A stretch of DNA of 64,000 nucleotides from Spodoptera frugiperda (Eukaryota; Arthropoda; Insecta; Lepidoptera; Noctuidae): contig NC_064226.1 of the NCBI RefSeq assembly GCF_023101765.2, positions 1,790,001 through 1,854,000 of the forward strand, read 5' to 3'. Positions 1-12,400 of the stretch are shown piece after piece (positions within the stretch are counted from its first letter, which is position 1; each line of letters begins with the position of its first letter). A program made the translations under genes and the position numbers. The notes under the pieces are model-generated. The model saw only the letters and a program-made list of their open reading frames with translations. It ran no database searches and was not told where the DNA came from.

Positions 1-1605
1 TTCAAACATGACCTTGTAAATTTTTTTTTCTTGAGTAATAGGTACATAAAGCAGAATTATTATTTTTTTAAATAACCTTTTTTCTACTGGGTCACACTAG
101 AAGTCAAAACCCCAATTTCAGATTCGCATGAAAATCGAACCCGCCACACGTTGTGAACATACCTATGTTGTATTTTTTTGCTGGGCTGGCGTCCATGGCC
201 ATCCTGTATTGCCCGTTACAATTCTGAACGAGTATTAATTGAACCAGAGGCGGATTACGCATAGAGAACGCCCTAAGCAACCACCTCATTGGCGCCTCTC
301 TGTAACCTGGCGCCCTAGGCACTTGCCTAGTTTGGCTTAGGGATAAAACGGCTCTGAATCAATATAGCTTCGTTGATTGGGTCGGTAATAAAACAACAAA
401 ATCAGTTTGTTCAGTTTATTCTTAACTTTAATGCAGACTAGAATAATACTCTTAGAAATGAGAACAACAATAGTTATTTCACATGTTACAGTGTACCTAC
501 CATATACCAGCTTTCACAATAAAAGGCTATTTATTATCTGTGTTTCTCAATGTAAATAAATCTTATTCACAACAGCTAGCAATACAAAATTACATCAGAC
601 TGTATACTTATTACATTTACGTTTAGTTCACAAGGGCGTGGCCAGTGTCGGGGGTCGTAGGGATAAAGAAAATTTAAAATTTCTGGGGATATTTTGAGCG
701 ACGATTTATTAAATAGAAAAAGGGTGTTTAACATCACCTCGGACATCTATAAGGTGCTGACATTGGGTGACTGATGTCGATGTTCTCCGACCTTTATAGA
801 CACACCCGTAGTTTTATGACACTGGCCGAAAGAGCAAATGAACCAAACACGAAAAAGAAGAGATATTGAGGAGATATTAGTTCGGGGGATAAATGTACGT
901 AATCAGAAGCGGTTTATTCAAGTGTTTAAATCTAAAGTGTTTATAATTAGAACTGTTAAATTATATATATTTTTATACATAAATAAATGTTGTTTACTCG
1001 TTCTCAGAGCGCTAAGCTTAGCTAAGAACACAGGGACATACATATATAGATTACATAGCTATAGCGACACTATAAAATTTACAAAATATGATATATCTTT
1101 TGAGATGCTACACGAAATAATGCTTTTTTATTACTATATCCACTAATCAATTCTTTTTTTATTCAATTTGATCACTGTAGGTCTGTGAATGTGCTGTGGC
1201 GCAGATTTTAGGATGCGTTCACTATGATAGATGCAAGTTTGTCTAAAATAAGTGGCACAGCACAGCTAGATCATTGGACCTACTTATCTAAGCTATACAT
1301 GTTTATATCTGAACTGAATGACTCAATTTGAACTATGGTGCACTTTTATCCGTAAGAAATATTTTGTTTAAATAATGAAACTTAACGTCGATTTGTCAGA
1401 ATATACACAGAGCTAACATTATGATAATGGAATGGTTCGATTGCTAACAGGCATGAACGGTGACACAGAAATAAATAATACAACTACATGTATGTTCCCT
1501 CCCAAACTCACCTATAACCTATAGCTTCACACAACAAACGATAATAAGTTAAAAACAGAAAATTTCGAGATACACATCCAAATATTACGTAAAAAAGAAT
1601 TATAT

Positions 1606-1744
1606 CCGAATACTCAAACGCTACTCAATTTTAAGATGCTCTCAAGACTAGTTCTGTCACTATAAATTCTTTATAAAATGACAGAGATAGCACGATATTT
1701 AAGTACAATTTAAAAATGAGTAGCAATTCAGTATTCGGGCGTTA
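1606..1744. repeat. Foldback MITE, copy 1 (CCGAATACTCAAACGCTACT type)
   Basis: The two ends are imperfect inverted repeats (ccgaatactcaaacgctact at the left, a matching complement ending gtattcgggcg at the right). A shorter relative lies at 42641-42711. Confidence 0.55.
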
Positions 1745-2088
1745 AACCACAAAAATCAAAATCTTATTTACCGTTCCACTTAAACAAACACAATCCCTAA
1801 TCAGATTCGATCTAGGTACATAACAAAGAAAAAATATGGCAAACATATCATGACAATCTTAATTCGAAACTAAATTGTTCATTTTACAACAGTAGCAAAA
1901 CAACCGTGAATGTAGTTTGAATAAATTTTGTTAATTTAATACAAATATCTAAGCAGATATGAATGGGTTTCTGATATTCATCATAAATACATTAAGTGGT
2001 GTATGTATACACATTGTCATGACGATCAAAGAAAAACAACATGTATTTATAATTACGAGACAAAAGTATTTCATAATGTACTTATATA

Positions 2089-2243
2089 AGGCCTAGTAGG
2101 AGTTTGTCTTACGTATAACGAGATTGAAACGTTACCGCGTTTAGCTCTCTGATTGGTTGGTTCATTGAAACAGGCCAATCAGAGCGCTGAACGTCATAAA
2201 CGTGTCGATTAAGCTAAACGTAAAATAGACTCGTACTAAGCCC
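2089..2243. repeat. Foldback element with inverted CCAAT boxes, copy 1
   Basis: Contains gattggttggtt facing ggccaatcagagcgc, flanked by imperfect inverted arms. Related copies lie at 29767-29868 and 52136-52286. This copy is diverged. Confidence 0.55.
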
Positions 2244-3117
2244 CTGTGGATGAGATTTACAGAGCATGTTTTTCATAATGGTAATTATAAATACATGGTG
2301 CTTCAATAGAGAGATAATACAACTTATATTCTATCTTATTAGCCACGAAAGCGTTATAAGCATTGAAACTCATCACATATGTTTTATTGAGTATTTTATC
2401 AGCTAAGCTTGAGTTTGGCCCTATCCTCGCTATGTAAAATTATACTTTTCCTTGTACATAGTCACAGGTACTTGTTTTATGTACTTTTTATTAAGAAATT
2501 AATGATTTAACGTTTACATTTTTTCTGTATTTTTAATGTAGCTAAACGAATGGTCTCGCAAAGAATTACCGACCTCAAGCTCACTCATAACTGACTTAAA
2601 AAGAGCTTGTTCGTGTATTTTCATTGTTTATAGCACTGATTTATGTACTTCGACTATCTTCACAAAAACATTTAAAATATGTACTTTTGTTTACACACAA
2701 CAATTCGAGATAATATTAATACTATTCGTACTATATTAAAATTGCAAGATTGTCGAAGTTCACATCTCGTAGAACAATATTAAAATGGTGTTAAAAGCTT
2801 ACTTAACAGATACATTATTTCCAGAACGATTATTATTTAACTCGTTATATGGTCATCTATATTTATTTAACACGGGATATCTACGGGGTTTTTGTTATAA
2901 ATCTATATTATAATATGCAGAAATGTTTTTAATAATTGGCCAATGTCGTATTAGTTATTATTGTACATTTGCCGCTAAATTAATGGCAGATAGCTATATA
3001 AGTTGACGTACCTAGTTATCGCAAAATTAAATAAACATGAGCAATTATTAAAAACTTCTGCATAGTTGTTTAATGTATATTATACACAAAATATATAATA
3101 TTTACAAACCTATCTTA

Positions 3118-3211
3118 TCCACTGCTCTGAAGTTAGCGTCGAAACATGGTTGCGCAACTTGAGTTTCAGTTAGCGCAACTGCGCATGACTTGCGCAAACT
3201 TCAGAGCAGTT
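3118..3211. repeat. Short foldback next to the X11L 3' end
   Basis: actgctctgaagtt at the left is repeated in inverse as aacttcagagcagt at the right, with tgcgcaact-type repeats between. It lies just beyond the X11L stop codon, probably within or near the 3' UTR. Confidence 0.5.
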
Positions 3212-3235
3212 GAGAGTTTAGCGGCGATTATATTT

Positions 3236-3241
3236 TTTATT
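3236..3241 (-). promoter_or_regulatory. Candidate poly-A signal AATAAA for X11L
   Basis: AATAAA on the minus strand 122 nt beyond the stop codon. The region is AT-rich and other AATAAA hexamers occur further on, so use of this one is a guess. Confidence 0.25.
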
Positions 3242-3362
3242 ATATAAATCGGCAGTATTAAGTTGCGGGTTAGGTTGCGAGGCTAGGGCCGTGTGGCGGT
3301 GCTGAGTGGGCGTAATGTAATATCGTAGTAAGCAGGCACTTGAGACGCGGCGGCGGCGCGCG

Positions 3363-3434
3363 TTATATGAACACCGGGTTCTCCTGGCCGGTCAGCAGCC
3401 TGAACATCGACGTCGGCATCGTCTTCATCAGTAT
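3363..3434 (-). CDS. X11L: X11L exon 22, C-terminus
   Basis: Encodes ILMKTMPTSMFRLLTGQENP and VFI, then TAA (3363-3365). Acceptor CCTCAG|ATA. In mammalian X11 the similar C-terminal tail folds back into the PDZ1 groove and inhibits it; the conserved ending suggests the same here, by inference. Confidence 0.95.
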   Translation of the reverse strand: MLMKTMPTSMFRLLTGQENPVFI

Positions 3435-6400
3435 CTGAGGATTATATAACAGATTTTAAGTTCTTTTTGCATGTGTTTTGTATTGAGGATTAATAATGGT
3501 ATTGGGTATTGGAGTTTGGTGTACATGGTGTAATTTAAATGCAAGATCTTGGAGGTGCAGATTCAGGATTGTGAAACTGAACAACTTTACACGTTTGAGA
3601 CTTTCCAGAAGATAACTGATTATGACTTACAAGTTGCGTACTAGAGTTGACTGATTTGCAAATTCTTTAATATATATTTTTTATTTTCTCTGCATTACTT
3701 GCGTGTTGACTAGCCTATTAAGTCCGTCTGTTCACTCTAAATAAAATTGTGTAATGAAGTGTAATAACATGTAAAGCTAAGTACCTCTCCGACGGAGGTG
3801 GCGAGTAGGTTGACGATCCGTTCGTGTGGGACGGCGACGACGCTCTGCGAGTTGATCTCGATGATGCGATGTCCCACGCGCACGCCGCCGCGCTCCGCTA
3901 TACCGCCGCGGAGCAGGCTGCAGATCTACAATTACAAATAGCATAGTCAATAAGGACATATATGATAAAGATTAATAATAGCAACACTTTCCAAATATAC
4001 AATAGTAGGTCGTTTTATGACATTCAGTTTCAAATTAGGGCTTACACTGTTGCTACAAGACTATTAGAAATCATTGTTACAAGAAAAGAAAAAAATGCGT
4101 TTAAATTACTGGACAAATTAGAAAATCTCCTCCATAACAGGAAAGCTAACTTTTCAGATAGTAATGAACCAGAATCGGGACTTGGAAAAAGTCGTCTAAA
4201 CTCTGGTATTCAACTGCAGGCAAAAATCAAAATAGAAATGAAAAATATTATAGACTCACGACTCCATTTTGCACGCTGAATCCAAGTTGATATTTAGTGT
4301 CTGGTCTCTTGATCTTCACCTCGACTACTGGCGCGCAAGGGACCACAGTCAGCTTCACCACGGTCTGGTTCTTGGAGTTCTTTATATACGTCTGACAAGT
4401 CGATAGTGGGAGCCCCACTAAGCTTACTCCGTTTATTGCTATTATTTGATCGCCTGGAATAGATAAATATAGTTAGAATTGTATGGTGTAGTGTCACTTC
4501 TGTAAGCTATGTGTAACTAAACTGTTTTGAAACTTAATTTCTTCGTTTGAAGTACATTTACTAAGGTGTAACTTTACACTACATTACTCATACTGATGAA
4601 TTTGGTCTCGGCACATATCATTTACTATCATCCCATCTGCTGCCAAAATCCGTTGCTTAACACATAACCTTTTTCGATTTTATGTTTCAGTAGATTACAT
4701 ACATGTATTGTTTTAATGATGACTAGGCGATAACAGGCTAAAAAGTAGCATTTACCTATATTAAGTTGCCCGCAGCGTGCGGCGGCCCCCGCGGGCGCCA
4801 GGTTGGCAATGACTACGGTGGGCAGCATGGAGCCCCACCCCGACTCCACCACCACCACGCCTAATATCTCACCCTTTGTTTTCGGAACTACCACCTGTGA
4901 ACAATTAGAACACAATATTTTACAAAACAAGATAACTTAATTCATGAAAAAAATTAAAGCAGAAAATCATATTTAAGTATACTTCTTAAATTTTCTTAAT
5001 TGCCGAGTTAAGTTATGAAAAAAAAAAGAAATAAAAAATCCATATAACTGAAACCGTGACCTGGGTGTCGAACATAAAAACTCTTGCAATCCTAGCGATT
5101 GCGACCATTCATTAAAAGAGACTATCACTTTTCACGCTAACGTTGAGCAAGCGCATCATAAGAGTGAAAGAGACAACATTAAGTAATAAGTATCTATCTA
5201 CAAAATAACTTACCTCTTTCTGCAATTCCTTCTTAGCAAACATTTGTAGCTCGTCTCCGAATATCTCCTGACTATTCAACACTTCTTGGTAGTCCATTTC
5301 TTTGACGAAACTGTGGTCTTCTATTCCATTCGCCTTCAGGAACTCCATATAGGCAACCTGGAACGCCTGTCCTATAGATTGCGCAATGAATTGTGCCTGA
5401 AACAATTTATTTTCATTATTATTTTTGAAGAACAGCTTCATCTTAAACCAAAGCGATATACTATTTGAACTTTAGAACAGATTCTTCATGTTTATTTTCG
5501 ATACATTTCATAACTAATTTCTCTTTACAATAAGGTCTAAATTAGCGTGTTTTTGCCTTATCTGGTCACGTTCCAATGAATACAATAACCACGAAGTGTT
5601 CAACGAAGCGTGGTTGTAATGTCTTCAGAAATCGTTTACAATAAGAGGTGATACTCTACTGACTTGTAGTAATGTTAAATGTTCGGACAACAGCATATAA
5701 AGTTATCCTGATCTGTCAAATTTCTTCAATAGAGTTTCAGCCTTATAGACTTTGGAATAGAGTTGAAAATGTATTAAAGATTTGAAGGCGTCTGTTCTAA
5801 GATAAATACTCTTGTTATCAATGTGTATTTTGTTTTGTAAAGATTAGAATTTGAGGTTAGGTGGCGTTTGCTGTAGACGTTTCTACATGTTATCTTTAGG
5901 TTGAGGTTTAAGGTCTATTTTGTTTACAAATACAGGTTGTACTGTCATGGACATTATGTGAAAAATAGTGCATCTAATTTATTAATTATTTGTAAGATTC
6001 GTTTAAAGGACAAGATGGGAAAATACACCAACTTTATTTATTGGTAAGTATAATCTTTTCTATACTTTTAGATTTAGCAAACCTATTTCTAACGATTAAA
6101 ATGTTTGTATCTAAGAAAACATATATACATAAATCATTTTTCTCCTTACCTCTTCACTCTCAAAAACATGGCAGATCATTTTCGGCGTGCGGTTCAATTT
6201 GGGCTGGTCGGAGTCATTCTCATGTGGAACAAACCTTCTCCGAGCCATGAGCACGACCAGATCCCCTATATCCGCGATGTAAGAAATAGTCCTCAACGCA
6301 TGGTCCATCATAATTTCCTTTAGTTCCGTGTTTAAGACCATTATCTTCTCCGTAGATATAAAGAGGTCCACTTCTGTACTCGGTTGGTTTTCGCCCTCAG

Positions 6401-9400
6401 GTGCCTGTAATTTAGAGTAGTTTCTCTATGATATTCGCTTACACGGGCCGGCTTAACTCCAGAGTGTATAAAGACAAGCTTCTGATTAACTGGCGAATGA
6501 ATTAGCACCGATTCTAATAACATTGACTACTAAGTACTAAGCACATTGACTTTTCTCTCTTTGAAAAGGGAAGGAATGAAAGAGACGGGAGATTAAATCT
6601 ATTGTATGGACAGAATTTGTCTGAAGTATAAGTTGTCTAGAATCGGAGCGAACATACCACAAAGCAAGCTCGTAAAATGATATGGATGTATTGTATTGAA
6701 AATTTCAGTTTTATTAAATTTCTCAGACAACTTTTCTTTAAATTATTTGTTTCTGATCTTCAACCGAAACTGATTTTGAACCGCACTCTTACTCTTGGGC
6801 AGATAAGTAAATGGATAAATCGGTTAACTCTTATAAACTTTGCAGCCCTTAAAAATATTTAAGTCGGAATGACATGTGGAGATGTTTGTGCGACAATATT
6901 ATGTTATAATGAGCATATCGCTGTCGCATTCAATTCAGCAGTGGCGGATTACACAATGAGAACAAAGCGACGATTTGAAACAATAATGGGGTGGGGCTAT
7001 TAACCCGGGTGGCACAAAACATTGCTTTCTAATCAGCCATGGAATGGAATAGCTGTGTCAGTGTGTCCAGGATATAAATAAGGTGCTCTTAATCCGCCAC
7101 CACCATACAGTGAAGTCAATTTAGAAATTTTGACACTTACCAAAGCCTGATTACCCAAGACAGCGAAAAGGGAAATACGATAATGTTAGTACAATGAAGT
7201 GGCAACACTTAAATATAACAAAACGTTTATTCAAGTCTTCAATTGGCTACAAATGTGTAAAGAATAATTATTAAAGAATAAAAATTCTTTCTAGAATCTT
7301 GTTTGCCAATTTGAAGACCTCAATAAACAGACAACACACATAACCAAGATGATTTAATTTTACTGGCAACACCGATAGATACTTGCTATTGATATGAATC
7401 ATAAGCTTCTGTGAAATTTGAAACAACGGCCGAATAAATTATCCTATAAGTTTAAACTATAAAATTATCCTGTACATTACGTTGATTTTCATTGATTTTT
7501 CTAATGTAAGAGAAGCTTAATAAATGACAATAAAACTAAGTGTTAAAGCATGAATGTTGCCAATGTGAAAAATGTTCTAAAAACTTCAATTACATTGAAA
7601 AACCGTAATAAAAATCAACTGTAGACGTATTGTAAGAGCCTAAACATAATATGTCAGCCAAACCACCTTAATCTTAGTGACGGCTTCCTCTACCATGTTC
7701 TTTTTGGGTCGTTTCTTGCGCCGGCGCGAGTCCTCGTCGACCTCGACCGAGCCCAGGAAGGAGAGTCGGAAGACCGCGGCCGGAGCGGCGTACACGCCGG
7801 AGTACGGCCCGTCGCAGCCCCACTGTGACATGAGCCATGCCGGCTAACCTCCTCGGACGTTCTCACATTGTGGGCGTGTATTCGATTTGTTTTCTTGTTT
7901 ATTTTTATGGTTTTTATGGTTTTTATGTAATTTATAAAACATATAAGACCCGGTTTTAAGAATTTACAAGGTAGGCAACGATTTTATAATTTGAATTCAA
8001 AAGAGAAATTAAGAGCCTCATGGCAACCTTGACTTTGAGAATTTTAGCACCAACTGTATCAACAATTTTTCAGTTAAACCGTTTCGCCTACTAACAGTTT
8101 ACCTTTTATATTTTGTATTTAAATGAGACATTCTTTAATTTTCTGTTTTTTAGACGGCAATATCGTGAATTCTGAATGAATAAGTGCTGCTACTAATTTG
8201 GATGTAGTGCAACTCCTGATGTGAATTTGTTATAATTGAATTTTTATTAGAATTTTCCCAAGATTTAAAACCGTTCTTAAATTCTTCATTTGTCTTCAAT
8301 TTCGTCACAATGTTAATGTTTAGGCAATTTCATTTTAAGCACGACCCCTTGTTTGGCTTGCTTTCAAAACGCGTTCCGAACGAAACCAATGTTTGACAGC
8401 AAAATGATCAAAAATTTGCGCGGCAAAGCAAGCAAAACAACTCGAATACAAACACACAATGATTCTGTGAGAAGCGAGCGAATCCACCGGTCGTTAGTAT
8501 GAAAGCAGACCTAACGAATTAACCTTATTAGTAGAACAGGGAGATCGAGTGCGTAGCAGTAAGCGCTCCGCGATGTAGTGCCTCGTGTCGCCAGGCCACC
8601 GCCGCCGGTGTGAATCGGGTATGTTACATGCTATATTGTGCATATTATGAAATAGTGCATGGATAAAAAAGCATCCGTACCGACTTGTGATGTAAGTACT
8701 TCCATTGGACACGGTTTTTATCGAGTTATGCGTATGACGAACATACAGATCTGAAATAAATGATCTTTCAGCCTTCAGTCATCATAAACACAACTCGATG
8801 GAATTCGAAAGTACGTTCGTTACTCATAAATAGCCCGAAATTGGAACATGCCAAGGTAAAAGTCTAGCACAGCACAATATGATCGCATACTCGGAGCTTA
8901 CCTTGCAGTGCCCTACACAAGGGCCCAAATGATACAAAGCATTAGCGACAAGCGGAACAGTAAGCGACAGATAAACAAACATTTTCATAGGAGGCTAGCC
9001 GGCCAATACGGGATCCGACAATCTTCTTGGGTCGGGTCGAGGGGTGAGGATCACACTGAAAAAAATACTCTAGTGCCAAGTCAATAAGAGCTCGAACGGT
9101 TTGGCGGACAGGTCGTGGATGGCTCAAACATTTGAAAATAAACATACACAGGGCAAAGTCCCGGTAATTAACGTTCTAGCATCTAAATATTGTTTTGTTC
9201 GTTTATAAAAGGGTATGAAGGATATCCCACTAGCATTCTCAATACACTAATCCTAATGAGCATGAAATTACATATGTACAAGATGACCGTGATAGGTTAG
9301 TAGGTACATAGAAAGAGTTGCGTGCAAATAGAAGAATTTGCGTGCCATTGCTTCACGCGATTGGAAAGAAAGTGAAAGGGTTTTGTCAATAGCTCGACTA

Positions 9401-12400
9401 GAGGTGGTTAGAGTCGATAGAATAGTGTTGACAGAGGTTCAATTTTGACTGAGCTTGAGTTATACAACCTTTTTGGAGATTAAATTTGTAATTTAGAGCT
9501 TGTTAAGTGAGATAATTTTACGTAAGGATTAGATTTGGATACAGATAGGGTTGTAAAGTTATCGCACCGTACAAGCCTTGTGATTATCAACCAATATGTT
9601 TATAAATGACATAGTATACTGTTATAAGTGTCATAGTTGTATAACGAAGCCAGTGATACCAATCTCAAGAAGAGTGCTAGAATAAGAGTGGGACAGTGAC
9701 AAGTAATTTCATGCTCTCGCTCAATTAACATCTACATAAGATACAAACATTTTACATTATATACCGATTCACACGGGCAAACGGTAAGTTGCTTAACTGT
9801 GTCTTTATGAGAATGCAAGGTTCAAACACGGAAGTTAGCAACCCTGGACTTTTTGTTAGTGGCAACCCTTAGAGGTTGGGATTAAAAAGTAACATAAAAA
9901 TATTTTTGTTAAATATTTAGTTAGTAGAGACGCCGCACATCAATATACTCCATTAGACTTTCAACTTTATTATTTTGTAATAGAGTCGAAAAAAGAAATC
10001 CAACTGTTTTGATGTGCTGGCGTCTGTATACTAAATAGGTAATTAATTGTCGGTAATGGAAATTAAAGGTTAATATGAAAATTTAAAAATAAATCATGAA
10101 ATCAAATTAATGACTATAAATAAAACAGAGAACACAAAACAGCACTTTAAAAATAACAGATCAAAATCAAAAACTAATGAAAATAAGGGCCATAGTTGAG
10201 TGATGATAAAAAACTGATCATTATTTAACTTCAAGTTATCAATAAATGGAGAAATATTAATCAGGAGTTTTTATAATAACTATCGTGAGACATACTAAAT
10301 TAACTAAAAATCACGGTTCACTCACGTACATAAATGGAGTCACAGAGGGACTCTTCATCTTGACCAGCGTGACGTCGCCGCGTCTGCGCACGCTGCTCAT
10401 GATATAGAGTCCCTCTGTGACTCGAAACTAGTAGAGCTTTTCTCCATTAATATACGTGAGTAAACCGTGATTTTCAGTTACTCAGGGGTTAATAAAAATT
10501 GGTGATTAAGATATTAGAGGTTAAAGAAAATCCAGGTCCAATACAATACCTTGATTCTGGAGACAGCTTCTTCAGCTTGCAGCATTCTGGTGGCTTTGGT
10601 GGGCTGGCCCTCGCAAGCCAGTTGTGTGGATCCAAGGTACCGGGCGCGAAACAGTACTCCTTCTATGAGCACTGAACGGTTTACATCTGTGGAACAAATT
10701 GCGCTGTTTCAAATAATATTTCTGTCAATTTAGCTAAGGATTCATTTTGTTGGTTTTGAGGTTAGAAGTAAATATGATGATTGTTAGAAGAAATTATTAT
10801 ATTTTTAAGAAAAAATAAATGATTTTTGTATACTTTAACTTTGCCGGCAATGGGTTGTGCAAATACCATATGAATTTAATATTTGCACTAGGCGCAAGCA
10901 AACTGGGCCTGCTTTATTCAAATTTTAATTTTTAATACGATATTCAAAGATATTTCAAAGTTTTAGGTCCATTTATTTAACAGGCCTTTCCGAGTTTGCA
11001 TATTGGTTAAAATAGTTATTTTAATAAAAAAAGTAACTGGGTGGTTTATTTATGGATGTTAAAATAGCATTTTTCTTTGTTTTTTCAAAACTCACCATGG
11101 ACAAAATCCAAAGGCAGCATAAAATAGACAAATAGATTTAGTCGGTTTTGTTCCAATACAATGTCTAATAAGTAAATTATTGTTCTCAGAACTTACCTTC
11201 TTTATTTTTACTCTTTTTCTTCCCGTCCTTGTCCTGAAAATTAAAACAGTTACTTTACAAGTTTGCCAAATGTGTTTAAACCATTACCAAATAGTAGATG
11301 AATTTTCAGTTTTCTTAACAATTATCATGAATTATTCAACCATAGGACGTTCGAATCTGGACCGATTTAGTTAGTCTTAATTAGACTGCTTAATCTTGCT
11401 ATGTTATGCCAATTAAACGTAGATTTATTTCTGATTTTTTTATTATGTCTGTAGATTTATTTATTCTATGAAACTTATTTGTCTGTACTTTTATAATATT
11501 CTAGACTTCGTTGCTCCTATTGACCATACTTCAAATTTTAATATAATTTTGTAACATGAAAAGGTACCTTTCCATTGTGTAGCGCCTCTTCATCCCGGTT
11601 GTCGGTAGCGTCGTGTGCATGCGGCGAGCGTGCCGCCACCACGCTGCCGCCCGGCATCACTGTACGAGATTTCGGTTTGCGCCAGCCCTTTAACAAAAAT
11701 ATTTAATTTAGAATTGATAGAATTTATACATTTTTTACGACAACAAACAATAACAATAGTTAAATAACGACAACCAAATCGTTTATTGCTGAAATGTAGG
11801 TTGCCCTAATTTGCTCAATGACTATCAAATGTGGGGTACCTTGATAGATCGACTCTTACTAGTCCTAATTCTGCCCAATCTCTAACAAATCATGGGATAA
11901 CTTACTTAATCGACTTTGGCTGCACCCACGAGTAGAATAGCACTAGTATTAATATAGCCACTTGTAATTTTTTTTAATATTTGCTTTGTATTTCTAAAGT
12001 GCCATTCAGTCGGTCTATTTGAAATAAATAATTTATGACATTGCACTATACTTTGCTGTTATTCTTAAATAAGACATTGCCTACACCTACACATTATTTG
12101 ATTGCAACATAATTGCACTCATTACATTTTCATACAGACACTATTGTTCTTTGGAATTTGTTTAGAGCTCCATTACTTGGAACTCATCAGCCTTAATCTG
12201 TCAATTATCTTTTCATTGGATATTCGACTCTAAATGCATACTATAAAGTTGAAATTATTAGAAATTTGACAGAAATGAGTAACTTGACATGCTGGCAACA
12301 GTACAAAGTGAGCAGTCGGGTCATAATTTGACCTGAGTCTCTCTTGTTATTGAGATGCGCTTGCGGCTTGCATCTACCTACATATGTAACCTATTGGGTT

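Larger units (their letters stand above)
1..3362. other. 3' flank of X11L, repeats only
   Basis: AT-rich and without a convincing exon. It includes a low-copy-looking segment at about 250-350, inverted-repeat elements at 1606-1744, 2089-2243 and 3118-3211, and a weaker pairing of ggccagtgtc (640-649) with its complement at 819-828. The 3' UTR of X11L presumably occupies the last few hundred bases. The open frame at 838-1146 has AT-rich composition and no protein features. Confidence 0.6.

Noticed and set aside
838..1146. 102-codon plus-strand frame
   Set aside because: Composition (Tyr, Ile, Lys, Phe) reflects AT-rich DNA; no motif.
7667..7822. Reading the alternative PTB exon as a mutually exclusive cassette with exon 16
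   Set aside because: Its possible acceptors are phase 0, while exon 15 ends in phase 1 and exon 16 begins with two bases; exchange would break the frame. An alternative first exon fits better.
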